DNA of 38,092 nt from Colivivens sp964537205 (GCA_964537205.1 CAZHZH010000016.1:1-38092), one strand, 5' to 3'; shown: positions 1 to 9,380, counted from the first letter of the stretch. The notes: generated by a model not told the origin, from the letters alone. Numbers and translations are program-made.

Positions 1-80
1 CTTGGCTGAACGATGGATGAAACACGTTTCAACCGCAAAGACATGCTGTTTCGTTTACCGTTCAGCCTTGGCTGAACGAT
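1..80. repeat. Palindromic repeat, two copies (first cut by window edge)
   Basis: A perfect inverted repeat with 9-base arms (cgttcagcc / ggctgaacg) and a 2-base centre lies at 59-78. Its right half plus flank (cttggctgaacgat) also occurs at 1-14, so the same element probably straddles the left edge, giving a period of 66 bases. No T-tract follows on either strand, so it does not look like an intrinsic terminator. It may be a REP-like element or an operator pair; function unknown. Confidence 0.6.
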
Positions 81-353
81 AAAGGAAAGACATTATTAAT
101 GAAGCCGAACCTTTCACGGATCATGGACGATATGAATATCATCCATACATGTAAATCCGTATGTCACTTAGTTGCACTATCATACATATAGATAGTAAAT
201 GTACGGTCACTAATCGCACTTTAAACGTACACGGTCACAGGCAAAATCGCAAACGAATGACATACGTGTTTGGAAACCAGTACAAAATGCAATGCAAGGA
301 ATCACAAAATTTATATCGCATTGACATAGTCAGAAAAAAACACGGTTAAATAT
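81..353. other. Intergenic stretch upstream of gdhA, no convincing gene
   Basis: I find no supported gene here. A 62-codon open frame at 161-349 has no family resemblance and no promoter. The octamer acggtcac occurs twice in direct orientation, at 203-210 and 231-238, 28 bases apart, within the related strings gtac-ggtcac and gtacacggtcac. It could be an activator or repressor site for gdhA, but this is only a pattern. Confidence 0.35.
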
Positions 354-384
354 TTTGCCGTACGGATTCTATTCGTTACATTTG
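354..384 (+). promoter_or_regulatory. gdhA promoter (Bacteroidetes type)
   Basis: TTTG at 354-357 is followed after exactly 19 bases by TACATTTG at 377-384, matching the Bacteroidetes sigma-ABfr consensus TTTG-N19-21-TAnnTTTG. Transcription would start near 390, giving an untranslated leader of about 85 bases before the ATG at 475. This argues against the longer open frame that begins inside the promoter. Confidence 0.8.
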
Positions 385-474
385 CATGTGCATTTTGCAC
401 CGTACAAGGCGTTGTCCTTGCAGGGGCATGATGCGAAGCAAATAATCAATATCCAATATAAACCAACAACTATT

Positions 475-1812
475 ATGGAAATCCCAAAAATCATGGCTCA
501 GCTTGAAGCTAAGCATCCTGGAGAAAAAGAATACCTTCAGGCAGTCAAGGAAGTGCTGTTGTCAATTAGCGATATCTACAACCAGCACCCGGAATTCGAG
601 AAAGCTAAAATCATCGAGAGGCTGGTGGAACCCGAACGCATCATCACCTTCCGTGTGCCTTGGGTAGACGACAAGGGAGAGGTGCAAGTGAACCTGGGCT
701 ACCGCGTACAATTCAACAGCGCGATCGGTCCGTACAAGGGCGGACTTCGCTTTCATGCGTCGGTGAACCTCAGCATCCTGAAGTTCCTCGGCTTCGAGCA
801 GATATTCAAAAACGCTTTGACCACACTGCCAATGGGTGGTGGCAAGGGAGGCTCGGACTTCTCACCACGCGGCAAGAGCGAGGCTGAAATCATGCGCTTC
901 TGCCAGGCGTTCATGAGCGAATTGTTCCGCTACGTCGGTCCGGAAATCGACATACCCGCAGGCGACATAGGCGTAGGCGCACGAGAAATAGGCTACCTGT
1001 TCGGACAATACAAGAAACTCACCCACGAATGGAATGGAGTGCTCACTGGAAAGGGACTTGAATACGGAGGTTCACTCGTACGCCCTGAGGCTACAGGTTT
1101 CGGAGGATTGTATTTCGTGCGTGAGATGCTTCAAGACAAAGGCATAGACATAAAAGGCAAGACAATAGCGATTTCCGGTTTCGGAAACGTCGCATGGGGA
1201 GCGGCTACAAAGGCCACACAACTCGGAGCAAAGGTAATCACAATATCCGGACCTGACGGATACATTTACGATCCGGCAGGACTTGACGAAGAGAAGATAG
1301 CATATATGCTCGAACTACGCGCAAGTGGTAATGATATATGCGCCCCATACGCCGACAAATTCCCAGGAAGCACGTTCGTAGCCGACAAACGTCCGTGGGA
1401 GGTCAAGTGCGACATAGCATTACCTTGCGCCACACAGAACGAGTTGAACGGTGACGATGCAAAGCAGCTGATCGACAACGGAGTGACCTGTGTCGGCGAA
1501 ATAAGCAACATGGGATGCACGCCTGAGGCAATCGACCTGTTCATAGCCCACAAGATGCTTTACGCCCCTGGAAAGGCGGTCAACGCCGGAGGTGTGGCCA
1601 CATCAGGACTTGAGATGAGCCAGAACGCAATGCACCTAAGCTGGAGTGCGAAGGAAGTCGACGAAAGACTTCACCACATCATGCACGGAATACACGAGCA
1701 GTGCCTGCAATATGGCAAGGAGCCAGACGGCTACGTGAACTATGTGAAGGGAGCCAACATAGCAGGCTTCATGAAGGTCGCAAAAGCGATGATGGCGCAA
1801 GGCATTGTATAA
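475..1812 (+). CDS. gdhA: Glutamate dehydrogenase, hexameric family I
   Basis: Interconverts 2-oxoglutarate plus ammonium and L-glutamate with NAD(P)H in the cytoplasm; the main ammonia-assimilating enzyme in many gut and rumen Bacteroidales. The 445-residue product has the usual length of hexameric bacterial GDH. Visible signatures are the substrate-binding stretch YKGGLRFH, the catalytic-lysine region LPMGGGKGG, and the Rossmann glycine motif GFGNVAWG. The open frame extends upstream to 355, but the ATG at 475 gives the family N-terminus (MEIPKIMAQ) and lies downstream of the promoter. Cofactor preference cannot be read safely; NADP is typical for biosynthetic enzymes of this size. The gene stands alone and converges with the minus-strand gene whose stop is 17 bases away, so a shared terminator is not obvious. 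Confidence 0.96.
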   Translation: MEIPKIMAQLEAKHPGEKEYLQAVKEVLLSISDIYNQHPEFEKAKIIERLVEPERIITFRVPWVDDKGEVQVNLGYRVQFNSAIGPYKGGLRFHASVNLSILKFLGFEQIFKNALTTLPMGGGKGGSDFSPRGKSEAEIMRFCQAFMSELFRYVGPEIDIPAGDIGVGAREIGYLFGQYKKLTHEWNGVLTGKGLEYGGSLVRPEATGFGGLYFVREMLQDKGIDIKGKTIAISGFGNVAWGAATKATQLGAKVITISGPDGYIYDPAGLDEEKIAYMLELRASGNDICAPYADKFPGSTFVADKRPWEVKCDIALPCATQNELNGDDAKQLIDNGVTCVGEISNMGCTPEAIDLFIAHKMLYAPGKAVNAGGVATSGLEMSQNAMHLSWSAKEVDERLHHIMHGIHEQCLQYGKEPDGYVNYVKGANIAGFMKVAKAMMAQGIV

Positions 1813-1829
1813 ATATAAAGCCATACGTC

Positions 1830-2789
1830 CTACAATATGAGCTTCAGCATCACTGGAAGGTGATCGCTGAAGCCCTTGTTGTATTTATAGCCAATATACG
1901 TGCGGAAAGGCTTGATGCCTCCAAACTTCGTGTCATCCTCAAGCAGAAATGGGAAGTTAAGTATATACGACTTGCCGCCTGCAAGGTTCTTGCTTACTAT
2001 TATTTGGTCAATGCAATCCCAAAAGCCGTTATATTTATACGTACCTTTCACTCTCGCCTCCTTGCTACCGTCGATCAAGCCGTATTGTTCAGACAAATTC
2101 ACAAAACTGGCAAAGTAAGTCCTGCAAAGTTTTGATTTAGGGCCGTCATTGAAGTCGCCCAAGATCACTACATGCGGGTCGTTCCTGACACCACGCAACG
2201 AGTCAAGCGACTGCACAACGGCACTTATCACCACCTCACGGTTCTTCATGCTCTTTCTGCCGTTCAGCTTGGAAGGCAAGTGGACGACATAAATATCCAA
2301 CGTGTCGCCCTTGCCCGCAGTTCCTCCTACATACAGGACGTCACGGGTCGCCGAAGTCGTATTTGCGCGTATCGCATGATGACTGAACGGATGGAACGTG
2401 AAGGGGGAGTACAACAACGCCACATCAATGCCACGCACATCCGCAGAATGGGTCATGACATACTCGTAGCCGACAGACGCAAGCGGCGTACGCCTTGTCA
2501 AGTACGACAATACCGTGTCGTTCTCCACTTCCTCAAGGCATACGATGTCAACAGGTACTGTGGCACTTGCGGCAGCGATCACCTTGCCGATTTTCTCTAA
2601 TTTCTGAAACATGCGCCAGCGAGTCCATCTCCTCGGGCTGCCTGGCAGATACTCCATGTCATTCTTACCCTCATCGTGAATGGTATCGAACGCATTCTCG
2701 CAATTGTATGACATGATGGTGAACTTCTGTGGGAACACGGTCAACGCGCCCACAAAACAGATTACTATAATTGTAATTGTAGCCTTCAT
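1830..2789 (-). CDS. Secreted endonuclease/exonuclease/phosphatase-fold protein
   Basis: A 319-residue EEP-superfamily (DNase I / exonuclease III / inositol phosphatase fold) protein. The first ~20 residues form a hydrophobic signal peptide, so it probably acts in the periplasm or outside the cell. Family landmarks occur in order: SYNCEN near residue 27, the metal-binding Glu in LEEVEND near 85, GDFND in the middle, and the catalytic SDHLPV near the C-terminus. Its substrate could be nucleic acid, a phosphodiester or a phosphoesterified sugar; sequence alone does not decide. The gene starts 27 bases after a terminator hairpin for the gene upstream, and no clear TAnnTTTG box was found, so it may be expressed by read-through or a weak promoter. 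Confidence 0.85.
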   Translation of the reverse strand: MKATITIIVICFVGALTVFPQKFTIMSYNCENAFDTIHDEGKNDMEYLPGSPRRWTRWRMFQKLEKIGKVIAAASATVPVDIVCLEEVENDTVLSYLTRRTPLASVGYEYVMTHSADVRGIDVALLYSPFTFHPFSHHAIRANTTSATRDVLYVGGTAGKGDTLDIYVVHLPSKLNGRKSMKNREVVISAVVQSLDSLRGVRNDPHVVILGDFNDGPKSKLCRTYFASFVNLSEQYGLIDGSKEARVKGTYKYNGFWDCIDQIIVSKNLAGGKSYILNFPFLLEDDTKFGGIKPFRTYIGYKYNKGFSDHLPVMLKLIL

Positions 2790-2805
2790 ATAATTGTTGT
2801 CTTTA

Positions 2806-2848
2806 TAAAAAAGGAAGTCCCTTCCAGTACAAACGCACGGGAAGGGAC
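2806..2848 (-). terminator. Rho-independent terminator after the nucleotidyltransferase gene
   Basis: Perfect 9-base arms at 2840-2848 and 2817-2825 (gtcccttcc / ggaagggac) with a 14-base loop. On the minus strand the stem is followed within a few bases by a run of T (plus-strand A run around 2807-2812). It lies just downstream of the stop at 2865. Confidence 0.85.
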
Positions 2849-2864
2849 GTTTAATCGTCAGCCG

Positions 2865-3773
2865 TTAAAACAGCTTGTTTGGATATACACCAGCGTCAAC
2901 AAGCGACTTGATTCGCGCCACTGTGTCAGGACGGTCGGCGGCGTATGTCACACCAAACCACTTGCTCGTGGTGTCGAGTACCTCAACCGTAGACGTACCA
3001 CTGTTGATAAGCTGGCTTACTACCAACGGGATGAAGAACTCCGACTTAGGATTTGCCATGTTCTTAGGATCGCTGAGGAACTCCTTGAAACATTCCTCGC
3101 TGTGCTGGAAATAATCAGGAGTGAAGCCCCACATATTCATCGATACAGGAGCGTTTTCCTCAATGCCTATCCATTCATCACCATCCTTATAGCAGATTTT
3201 CCCGTTGACACGCATTATCTCAGTACGCTCTACGACATCCGTAAGATGATGCTTGTCGTTAGTAGCACAAATGCCACGTGCTACCGAACCGTTCTCACTC
3301 AGTGTGTTGCAAACGCGGAAGCCTACCATGGCGTACTTGTTCTTTGATCCATCGGGCAGTTCCGTGAGAAACTTTCCAATAGTTTCAAAAGCGTCGCGAC
3401 CATAGAAGTCATCGCAATTGATGACACAGAAAGGCTCCTTTATAATGTCCTTACCCATCAAAACAGCATGATTCGTCCCCCATGGCTTTACACGGTTTTC
3501 AGGAACGCTGAATCCTTCAGGCAGAGCGTCGAGAGACTGGAAGCAAAGCTTGCACTCCACTTTTCCTTCGTACTTTGAAAGTATTTGCGATCTGAATTGA
3601 TCCTCAAAGTCTTTACGTATTACCCATACGATTTTGCCAAATCCGGCACGTATGGCATCATAGATGCTGTAATCCATGATGGTCTCGCCATTTGGTCCCA
3701 GACCATCAAGCTGCTTCAAGCCTCCATAACGGCTTCCCATACCAGCAGCAAGTAGAAATAAAGTTGGTTTCAT
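2865..3773 (-). CDS. Sugar-1-phosphate nucleotidyltransferase family protein
   Basis: A 302-residue cytoplasmic NTP_transferase. The N-terminus has the nucleotide-binding signature LLAAGMGSRYGGLKQL followed by a GPNGETIMDYS stretch, and a metal-binding acidic motif, INCDDFYG, in the first half. These enzymes make NDP-sugars from NTP and a sugar-1-phosphate; the exact nucleotide and sugar cannot be told. It resembles the Bacteroidetes group often annotated as generic nucleotidyltransferases rather than RmlA or GalU proper. It lies downstream of the ROK kinase with a 107-base gap and its own probable promoter, and is followed by a strong terminator, so it is likely monocistronic or the tail of the kinase transcript. 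A role in cell-wall or surface-glycan precursor supply is inference. Confidence 0.85.
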   Translation of the reverse strand: MKPTLFLLAAGMGSRYGGLKQLDGLGPNGETIMDYSIYDAIRAGFGKIVWVIRKDFEDQFRSQILSKYEGKVECKLCFQSLDALPEGFSVPENRVKPWGTNHAVLMGKDIIKEPFCVINCDDFYGRDAFETIGKFLTELPDGSKNKYAMVGFRVCNTLSENGSVARGICATNDKHHLTDVVERTEIMRVNGKICYKDGDEWIGIEENAPVSMNMWGFTPDYFQHSEECFKEFLSDPKNMANPKSEFFIPLVVSQLINSGTSTVEVLDTTSKWFGVTYAADRPDTVARIKSLVDAGVYPNKLF

Positions 3774-3806
3774 TTATTTATTCGTTTTAATATTAAAATG
3801 TTTCTG

Positions 3807-3814
3807 CAAAGTTA
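3807..3814 (-). promoter_or_regulatory. Probable -7 box for the nucleotidyltransferase gene
   Basis: Minus-strand TAACTTTG fits TAnnTTTG and lies 33 bases before the ATG. No good TTTG element is found 19-21 bases upstream, so only half of the consensus is present. Confidence 0.5.
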
Positions 3815-3880
3815 GCAAAAATAAAGTACAAATTCAGTATGAAAAGTCTTTTATTCACGATTGTCCGCCGCAAGGTCAGA

Positions 3881-4834
3881 CTACCATACTATTGCCGAAG
3901 CGCCAAGAACGGCCGCGTCGGAGTCCTTTATTGATGAAATCAGCAATTTTGTACGTCCCTTATATATGTTCATTACATTGTCTTCCATTGCCTCGTAAGT
4001 GTATTTGCGAATGAAGTCGCCTGCCTTCACAAGTCCGCCAAACAAGATGATAGCCTCAGGGTTGGAGAAAGCGATAAAGTTGGCGAAAGCATGTCCAAGT
4101 ATCGTGCCTGTCTCCTTGAATATTCTTATAGCCATCTCGTCGCCTTTCACAGCAGCGTCGTAAATGTCCTTCGACGTAATGTCGTCAATCTTCAGGTTGC
4201 GCAACAACGAAGGAAGCTCAGATGTCTGAAGCAATTCCTGCGCAGTACGCGCCACGCCTGTAGCGGAGCAATAAGTTTCCAAACACCCTTTTCTACCACA
4301 ACCACACTGACGCCCGTTCTGCCGGACAATCACATGGCCGAGTTCTCCGGCAAACCCGTCATTTCCATACACCATCTTCCCGTCGATTACGACACCCGAG
4401 CCGACACCGGTGCCAAGTGTGATCATGATGAAATTGTTGAGATTTTTAGCTACACCATACGCCTTCTCTCCGAGGGCGGCCGCATTAGCGTCGTTAGTCG
4501 CCTTTACCATCATTCCGTCAAGTTCAAGGCTGAACATGTCGGCAAGCGGAATCACAATGCCCTTCCACGGCAGGTTCGCCGCATACTCAATAGTTCCATG
4601 ATAATAGTTGGCATTTGGAGCTCCAATTCCAAGTCCGGCGATTTCACTGGGTTTGATATTTTGACTCTCATACAAAGTCCTCACCCTTTCGCTTACATTC
4701 TTTATGTAGTCATCAAGTACCGGATAGTCCCTTGTCTTGACTGCGTCTGAGGCAATAATCTCGCCTTTTTTGTTGACAATTCCGAAAACGGTATTCGTAC
4801 CGCCTATGTCCATTCCTATTGCATACGTTGCCAT
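3881..4834 (-). CDS. ROK-family sugar kinase (glucokinase-like)
   Basis: A 317-residue cytoplasmic ROK (repressor, ORF, kinase) enzyme that phosphorylates a hexose, probably glucose or an amino-sugar, with ATP. Visible features are the N-terminal phosphate loop GMDIGGTNT, the catalytic Asp in NDANAAALGE, the ATP-binding TLGTGVGSG, and the ROK zinc site (GHV followed by CGCGRKGCLE). There is no N-terminal helix-turn-helix, so this is a kinase and not a transcriptional repressor. It begins 16 bases after the stop of the large lyase gene, so the two are probably co-transcribed, coupling polymer breakdown outside the cell to sugar phosphorylation inside. Glucokinase is the default family annotation; sugar specificity is not established. 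Confidence 0.9.
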   Translation of the reverse strand: MATYAIGMDIGGTNTVFGIVNKKGEIIASDAVKTRDYPVLDDYIKNVSERVRTLYESQNIKPSEIAGLGIGAPNANYYHGTIEYAANLPWKGIVIPLADMFSLELDGMMVKATNDANAAALGEKAYGVAKNLNNFIMITLGTGVGSGVVIDGKMVYGNDGFAGELGHVIVRQNGRQCGCGRKGCLETYCSATGVARTAQELLQTSELPSLLRNLKIDDITSKDIYDAAVKGDEMAIRIFKETGTILGHAFANFIAFSNPEAIILFGGLVKAGDFIRKYTYEAMEDNVMNIYKGRTKLLISSIKDSDAAVLGASAIVW

Positions 4835-4850
4835 ATCTAATCACTTTTTA

Positions 4851-7800
4851 TTAGTTGTCTCTTATATTATCATATATTTGTAACACGTCCTGCGTATCAA
4901 CGACACCATCATTATTAGCATCTTCTATGGCACCTGTGGCTTCACCTCCATCGTGAGTCCTCATATAGTCATATATTTGCAAGACGTCCTGCGTGTCGAC
5001 CAGTCCGTCATTGTTCACGTCATTGCGTCCAACAATGAACAAAACTCCATCCTTTATGCGGCTTGTGTCCCAAACAAACACATTTGGCAAGTCGAACTTA
5101 GGATTTCCGGTTATTTTATCAGCTTGGAACACTCTTACAGAATCGCCTACAGTAAGAGTTGACATACGGCTCAAGACTACCTTGACCGTACCATTTACAG
5201 TCAGGGTCTTTACGTTCGTCATGTAAGCGCAACCGGCATTTGTAGCCGTTGCGCACTTGCGCGCGCACGTTTGATAAACACCCTGTAGACCTATGGTCAC
5301 ATTCTTCGCGCCCATGTCGAGTGAACCCGAGAACGACGTTGGGAGTGCGCCCACTTGCAGTGTTCCGTTGATTGTAAACGACGAGTTAGTCAACGCGCCC
5401 GCACCCGATAGAGTTGCTCCTTTTGAGACGGTTAGCGTCCCTGTGCCCAAAGCCGCACCCGAGTTAACGTGAAGTTCTCCTTCAGACACAGTAATTGCGC
5501 CTGTATTATCCCAAACACCCTTTACAGTCATCTTACAATCACCCGACTTCGTAAACTTATCGCTGCCTGTAACTATTCCGCTGAATGTAAAGTCGGTGCT
5601 GTCGTTTCCTACTTGCCATGTATTAGCCGAGGCTGTAGAACTATTGGAGAAAGAGCTGAAACCACCAAGCGAACCTTCACCGGTAAGCTGTCCGATACGG
5701 AGAGTCTTACCCGAGTTCTGTACATACACGCCCGACGGTATGTTCAACGTCCAACCATCACCGCCACTGCTTGTATCAAATGTAAACCGTCCGTCAGAAG
5801 CGATTGTGGCATCTGCAACCAGTATTCCTTCGAATTTCGACATGTTGAGTTTCAAAGGTGTACGTGTAGCCACCCATCCGTTGCCCTGTTCTGCGGCACT
5901 GTATATTGTGATCTGTCCGTCACCAGTCAATGCGAGGCTTGTAGTATTTCTGTTCACAGTAGTCAGCGACGCTTTTGCTCCATTAGACACATATATAGGC
6001 GTACTGGTAAAGCCGCTTCCCATGACAGAAGCCGTGCCTTGCAATTCTACAGCATTAGCGGCTTTTGCCGTAGCGTTAACCGTTCCCGCGGCCACGACCA
6101 TCTTGCTAACAGTTCCGGCATTGTTAATTGTCAGCCATCCGTTGCCTTTCTTAGTAAGCAAAGTTCCAGAGAACGATGCATTTTGAGTGAAACTACCAGA
6201 GTTGTCAATCACTCCGCCTTCTGTTCCGACAAACTTGATTGGAGAACCGTTGATTATTGACTCCGAATTCTGCAGTGTAGCCCCATTCTCCATCGTGAAC
6301 TTGCTTGCGAGCGTGGTCTTTGCTCCAAGATTGCCGCTTGCCTTATTATCGTTGGCAAGCGCATTGATGATCACTGTTCCACCTCTCAGATAGTTGCCGC
6401 CAGTGTATGAGTTCTCATTGGTGATCCTCACCGTTCCTGCGCCTTCTTTTACAAAAGCCGAACCTTCCTGAATCGAGCCTATACCCGAAAGCGTGTAGGT
6501 CTTTGTAGAATTGCTGAACCGCACTGTATCGGCTACGACATCATCCTCCAGATTTACTGTGGTTGTGGATGCCTCGTCAGTGAAATTCACTATGTCGCCC
6601 TTTACAAAATAGTCCGCTACCTTTGCCGTATCGCCAAAGTCGTAGAAGTTTGTTGACTTCGCATAATCCCACACATTTGATGACGCTCCCGTCCATGTAA
6701 TCTCTGAAGCCCCGCGTACCGAACCAAGAGTAAGCACAAGATTGCTGTCACCGTCAATAGAAAGTCCCGCTTTAAGATCGGTCACTCCTTCTATCTTTAT
6801 ATTAGCGAGCGAACCGGTCAGGTGTTTCACCTTTCCTATAATATAAGAGCCAGACTCAAGGGTTGTCGCACCTTCAACCATGTGTTCAACTATCTCTATA
6901 ACTGGCTGGATGTATGCCGGGCCATAATTCTGCCATACTTCTGCTGTTTTCTTCTCAACGCTCAATGCCTCTGTATTGATTTGGTCGGCCTTGAAACCAT
7001 CCGAATAGACATCGAGTGCAATTCTCGAACCGAACCCAAGACTGAGCATGCTGTCGACTGTGATTGTCCCGACATTATCAGCGCCACCTGGTCGTATGAC
7101 CGACCCATAGTCAGCCTTTATGCTCTTGAACTCGCCACCGTCGGAATTGAGTTCCGCAAAGCGGTTGAGCCATAAAGGAGACTGTTTCAAGGTTCCATTG
7201 AAATTAAGCGTGCCAGCCCAAATGTTTGTCTCCCCTGTATATGTCATGTCGACCGCAGGCAGGTTAAGTATACCATCACCTTGCTTTACAAGGCGCATTG
7301 TACCTGTAAGCGCGCCACCCGTCACGTCGCATGTATAGTACGAATAGTTGATTGGCGTATTCTTTGTCGTTGTATTACTCTCCGCCGTCCCCTCAACATT
7401 TGAAGGCACATAGAACGTAACCATGTATGGAGCCGCACCATCCTGAATTTTTATCTTCGTGTCGTTCATCTCGCACACGATAAGGTGTTCATCCTGCGAG
7501 GTGATTGTTCCGCCATTGGCTATCTCCACACGATTTGTCATGGTGTTCGTAGGAGGAGCGACAGTGATGCCTTCCAGCTGGCCAAGGAAGTATGACTTGT
7601 GAGGAGGTTGGTTGTATCCCATAGTTTGCCATACCATGGCATTACGGTACTGATGGTCAGACCAAAGAGTTGGGATTCTATAGGTTGTAGGATAATTAGT
7701 CGTATAAATCACGAATGCATTATCACCATAGCGCAACACCATCTCCTCACGCCAGTCTCCAAAGATGTCACCAATGGCTCCGGCATTGTTTTTTGAGCTG

Positions 7801-9380
7801 TTTGCAAGATTTCCTACACATTGAACCAATCGCGTTCCTGTGCCTGGCTTATAAACGACAGCCGCCCTGGCGGTTCCAGGAGAGTCCATGTACTCATCAA
7901 GAAGGTCTCCGTCCCAATAGATGCGGGCATTCAAGTCACCCCACGGTATGAGGTCGAGACCGCTTATCTCCTTGTCGGCGCATGAGCTGATCCAACCGGA
8001 CGAGACAGACCGGCCAGTAGAACCTGGATAGCTGTTGGTGAAATTGCCCATCAACGCCCGCCCATCATCACTGTCACCTGTGATACGATAGTATATCTGA
8101 GATGTCACCGCATTACGATAATTCATGCAAGGACTTGTTTCGTTACAAGCGAATTGCTCCTCGTACTTGCGATATGGATCAAAATCGGAACAGTGCTGTG
8201 CGTCACCATGTCCGAGCCCCGTAGTCGACAGTCCTTTTCCATTATCGTCAATAACCATTGAGCCGAATATAATTTCGTCCTTACCATCCCAGTCCACATC
8301 ACCAACGGCAAAGTTGTGGTAGCCCTGACCAAACCAAGGACCGCTCTGTGTGCTTTCCCAATACCAACGTTGTGTCAGCTGATGAGTGGTATGATCTACA
8401 TCGTATGCAATCATTTTGTGCTGCGTGTAGCAACCTCGTCCCAGAAAGATGCTGGCATGACGACCATCGAGGTAAGGAGCGCCAAAATAGTGTTTCGTCG
8501 ACCTGTGCCCAACGATTCCCGTTCCCCAATCGGAGTCTTGACCACGTGTCAGTGGATAATTCATATAGTCGGGATGCTCAGACGGTCCTATTTGGTAAGG
8601 TTTTCCAGTAGTGCCATCCAAATAAAGCAAGTACTCGTTTCCTGTAGACGTATATTCTATTCCACTCCATCTTGTATCTTCGTCGCCACCAATCTTGGTT
8701 GTCGTGCCGTCGGCATGGTGTATGATCATGTTATCAGCACCACGCAACAGCACCTCCGCCTTGCCATCCTCGTCCCAGTCGAAGCAAACCACATCCCATT
8801 GTTCGTCAGCTCCTGCGAGCATGTTCGGTCCCATGTCTATCCACCACAGGCGATTACCATTTATATCATAGCAGTCCACATGGTGGAAACGAATATTTTG
8901 GGACGGATCGGAAGCGTCGGAACACGGACGCTTGATGATAAATTCACTCACACCATCGCCATTCAAGTCGCCAAGACTGATGTCATTCACTTGATAATAA
9001 CTTGCCGCGTCATTTCCGTCACGGTCTACTGGCGCAATAAGCTGAACCTCCTTATAACCGGCAGCCCAGACTGACACTTGAGCGCATTGCGCTTGCTCCA
9101 CTCCGCGCACCACTGGCGCGACACTGTATTTCGAAGCTGTGGTGCCGCTCGTATGAGTGTAGTTTGAAACATTCAAGTTGCTCGCAATCTTTTGTCCGTT
9201 ACAATACAAATTGTAAGTTACGTCATAGTATTCCTCTCCAAGAACTTTCCATGACACGAATATGCCACCTGACTGTCCGGGTACAGCCACAAGTCCTCGG
9301 TCCAATTTGTCAGTCACTCGCTGCGCGTACATCGCAGCCGCCATAAAAAGGCATATGAATAATGTAAAATATTTCTTCAT
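4851..9380 (-). CDS. PL11-like rhamnogalacturonan lyase with PATR repeats and dockerin-like C-terminus
   Basis: A 1509-residue secreted protein. The start at 9380 (MKKYFTLF) gives a clean signal peptide ending near AMYAQ; an in-frame start 10 codons upstream would spoil it. Residues ~21-610 resemble family 11 polysaccharide lyases (YesW/YesX type, typically ~620 residues), beginning DKLDRGLVAVP and GGIFVSWKVLG, with many aspartate-rich loops (DLNGDGVSEF, DWDEDGKAE, DVDWDGKDE) like the calcium-binding propeller of that family. These cut rhamnogalacturonan I. Residues ~610-1440 are not catalytic: they hold several autotransporter-associated beta-strand (PATR) units, for example near 698, 977, 1077 and 1278. 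The last ~60 residues carry two dockerin-like calcium loops, DVNNDGLVDTQD and DANNDGVVDTQD, each followed by VLQIYD. No autotransporter barrel and no visible T9SS sorting domain follow. Substrate assignment is by family resemblance. Confidence 0.87.
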   Translation of the reverse strand: MKKYFTLFICLFMAAAMYAQRVTDKLDRGLVAVPGQSGGIFVSWKVLGEEYYDVTYNLYCNGQKIASNLNVSNYTHTSGTTASKYSVAPVVRGVEQAQCAQVSVWAAGYKEVQLIAPVDRDGNDAASYYQVNDISLGDLNGDGVSEFIIKRPCSDASDPSQNIRFHHVDCYDINGNRLWWIDMGPNMLAGADEQWDVVCFDWDEDGKAEVLLRGADNMIIHHADGTTTKIGGDEDTRWSGIEYTSTGNEYLLYLDGTTGKPYQIGPSEHPDYMNYPLTRGQDSDWGTGIVGHRSTKHYFGAPYLDGRHASIFLGRGCYTQHKMIAYDVDHTTHQLTQRWYWESTQSGPWFGQGYHNFAVGDVDWDGKDEIIFGSMVIDDNGKGLSTTGLGHGDAQHCSDFDPYRKYEEQFACNETSPCMNYRNAVTSQIYYRITGDSDDGRALMGNFTNSYPGSTGRSVSSGWISSCADKEISGLDLIPWGDLNARIYWDGDLLDEYMDSPGTARAAVVYKPGTGTRLVQCVGNLANSSKNNAGAIGDIFGDWREEMVLRYGDNAFVIYTTNYPTTYRIPTLWSDHQYRNAMVWQTMGYNQPPHKSYFLGQLEGITVAPPTNTMTNRVEIANGGTITSQDEHLIVCEMNDTKIKIQDGAAPYMVTFYVPSNVEGTAESNTTTKNTPINYSYYTCDVTGGALTGTMRLVKQGDGILNLPAVDMTYTGETNIWAGTLNFNGTLKQSPLWLNRFAELNSDGGEFKSIKADYGSVIRPGGADNVGTITVDSMLSLGFGSRIALDVYSDGFKADQINTEALSVEKKTAEVWQNYGPAYIQPVIEIVEHMVEGATTLESGSYIIGKVKHLTGSLANIKIEGVTDLKAGLSIDGDSNLVLTLGSVRGASEITWTGASSNVWDYAKSTNFYDFGDTAKVADYFVKGDIVNFTDEASTTTVNLEDDVVADTVRFSNSTKTYTLSGIGSIQEGSAFVKEGAGTVRITNENSYTGGNYLRGGTVIINALANDNKASGNLGAKTTLASKFTMENGATLQNSESIINGSPIKFVGTEGGVIDNSGSFTQNASFSGTLLTKKGNGWLTINNAGTVSKMVVAAGTVNATAKAANAVELQGTASVMGSGFTSTPIYVSNGAKASLTTVNRNTTSLALTGDGQITIYSAAEQGNGWVATRTPLKLNMSKFEGILVADATIASDGRFTFDTSSGGDGWTLNIPSGVYVQNSGKTLRIGQLTGEGSLGGFSSFSNSSTASANTWQVGNDSTDFTFSGIVTGSDKFTKSGDCKMTVKGVWDNTGAITVSEGELHVNSGAALGTGTLTVSKGATLSGAGALTNSSFTINGTLQVGALPTSFSGSLDMGAKNVTIGLQGVYQTCARKCATATNAGCAYMTNVKTLTVNGTVKVVLSRMSTLTVGDSVRVFQADKITGNPKFDLPNVFVWDTSRIKDGVLFIVGRNDVNNDGLVDTQDVLQIYDYMRTHDGGEATGAIEDANNDGVVDTQDVLQIYDNIRDN

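Noticed and set aside
161..349. 62-codon open frame before gdhA
   Set aside because: No promoter, no recognisable family, Cys/His/Arg-rich; likely chance.
355..474. Extension of gdhA to an upstream start
   Set aside because: The extension covers the promoter and the added residues match no GDH N-terminus.
5469..6260. 263-codon open frame opposite the lyase gene, and other long frames there
   Set aside because: Antisense to a well-supported coding sequence, Cys/Arg-rich composition unlike the neighbours, no family resemblance.
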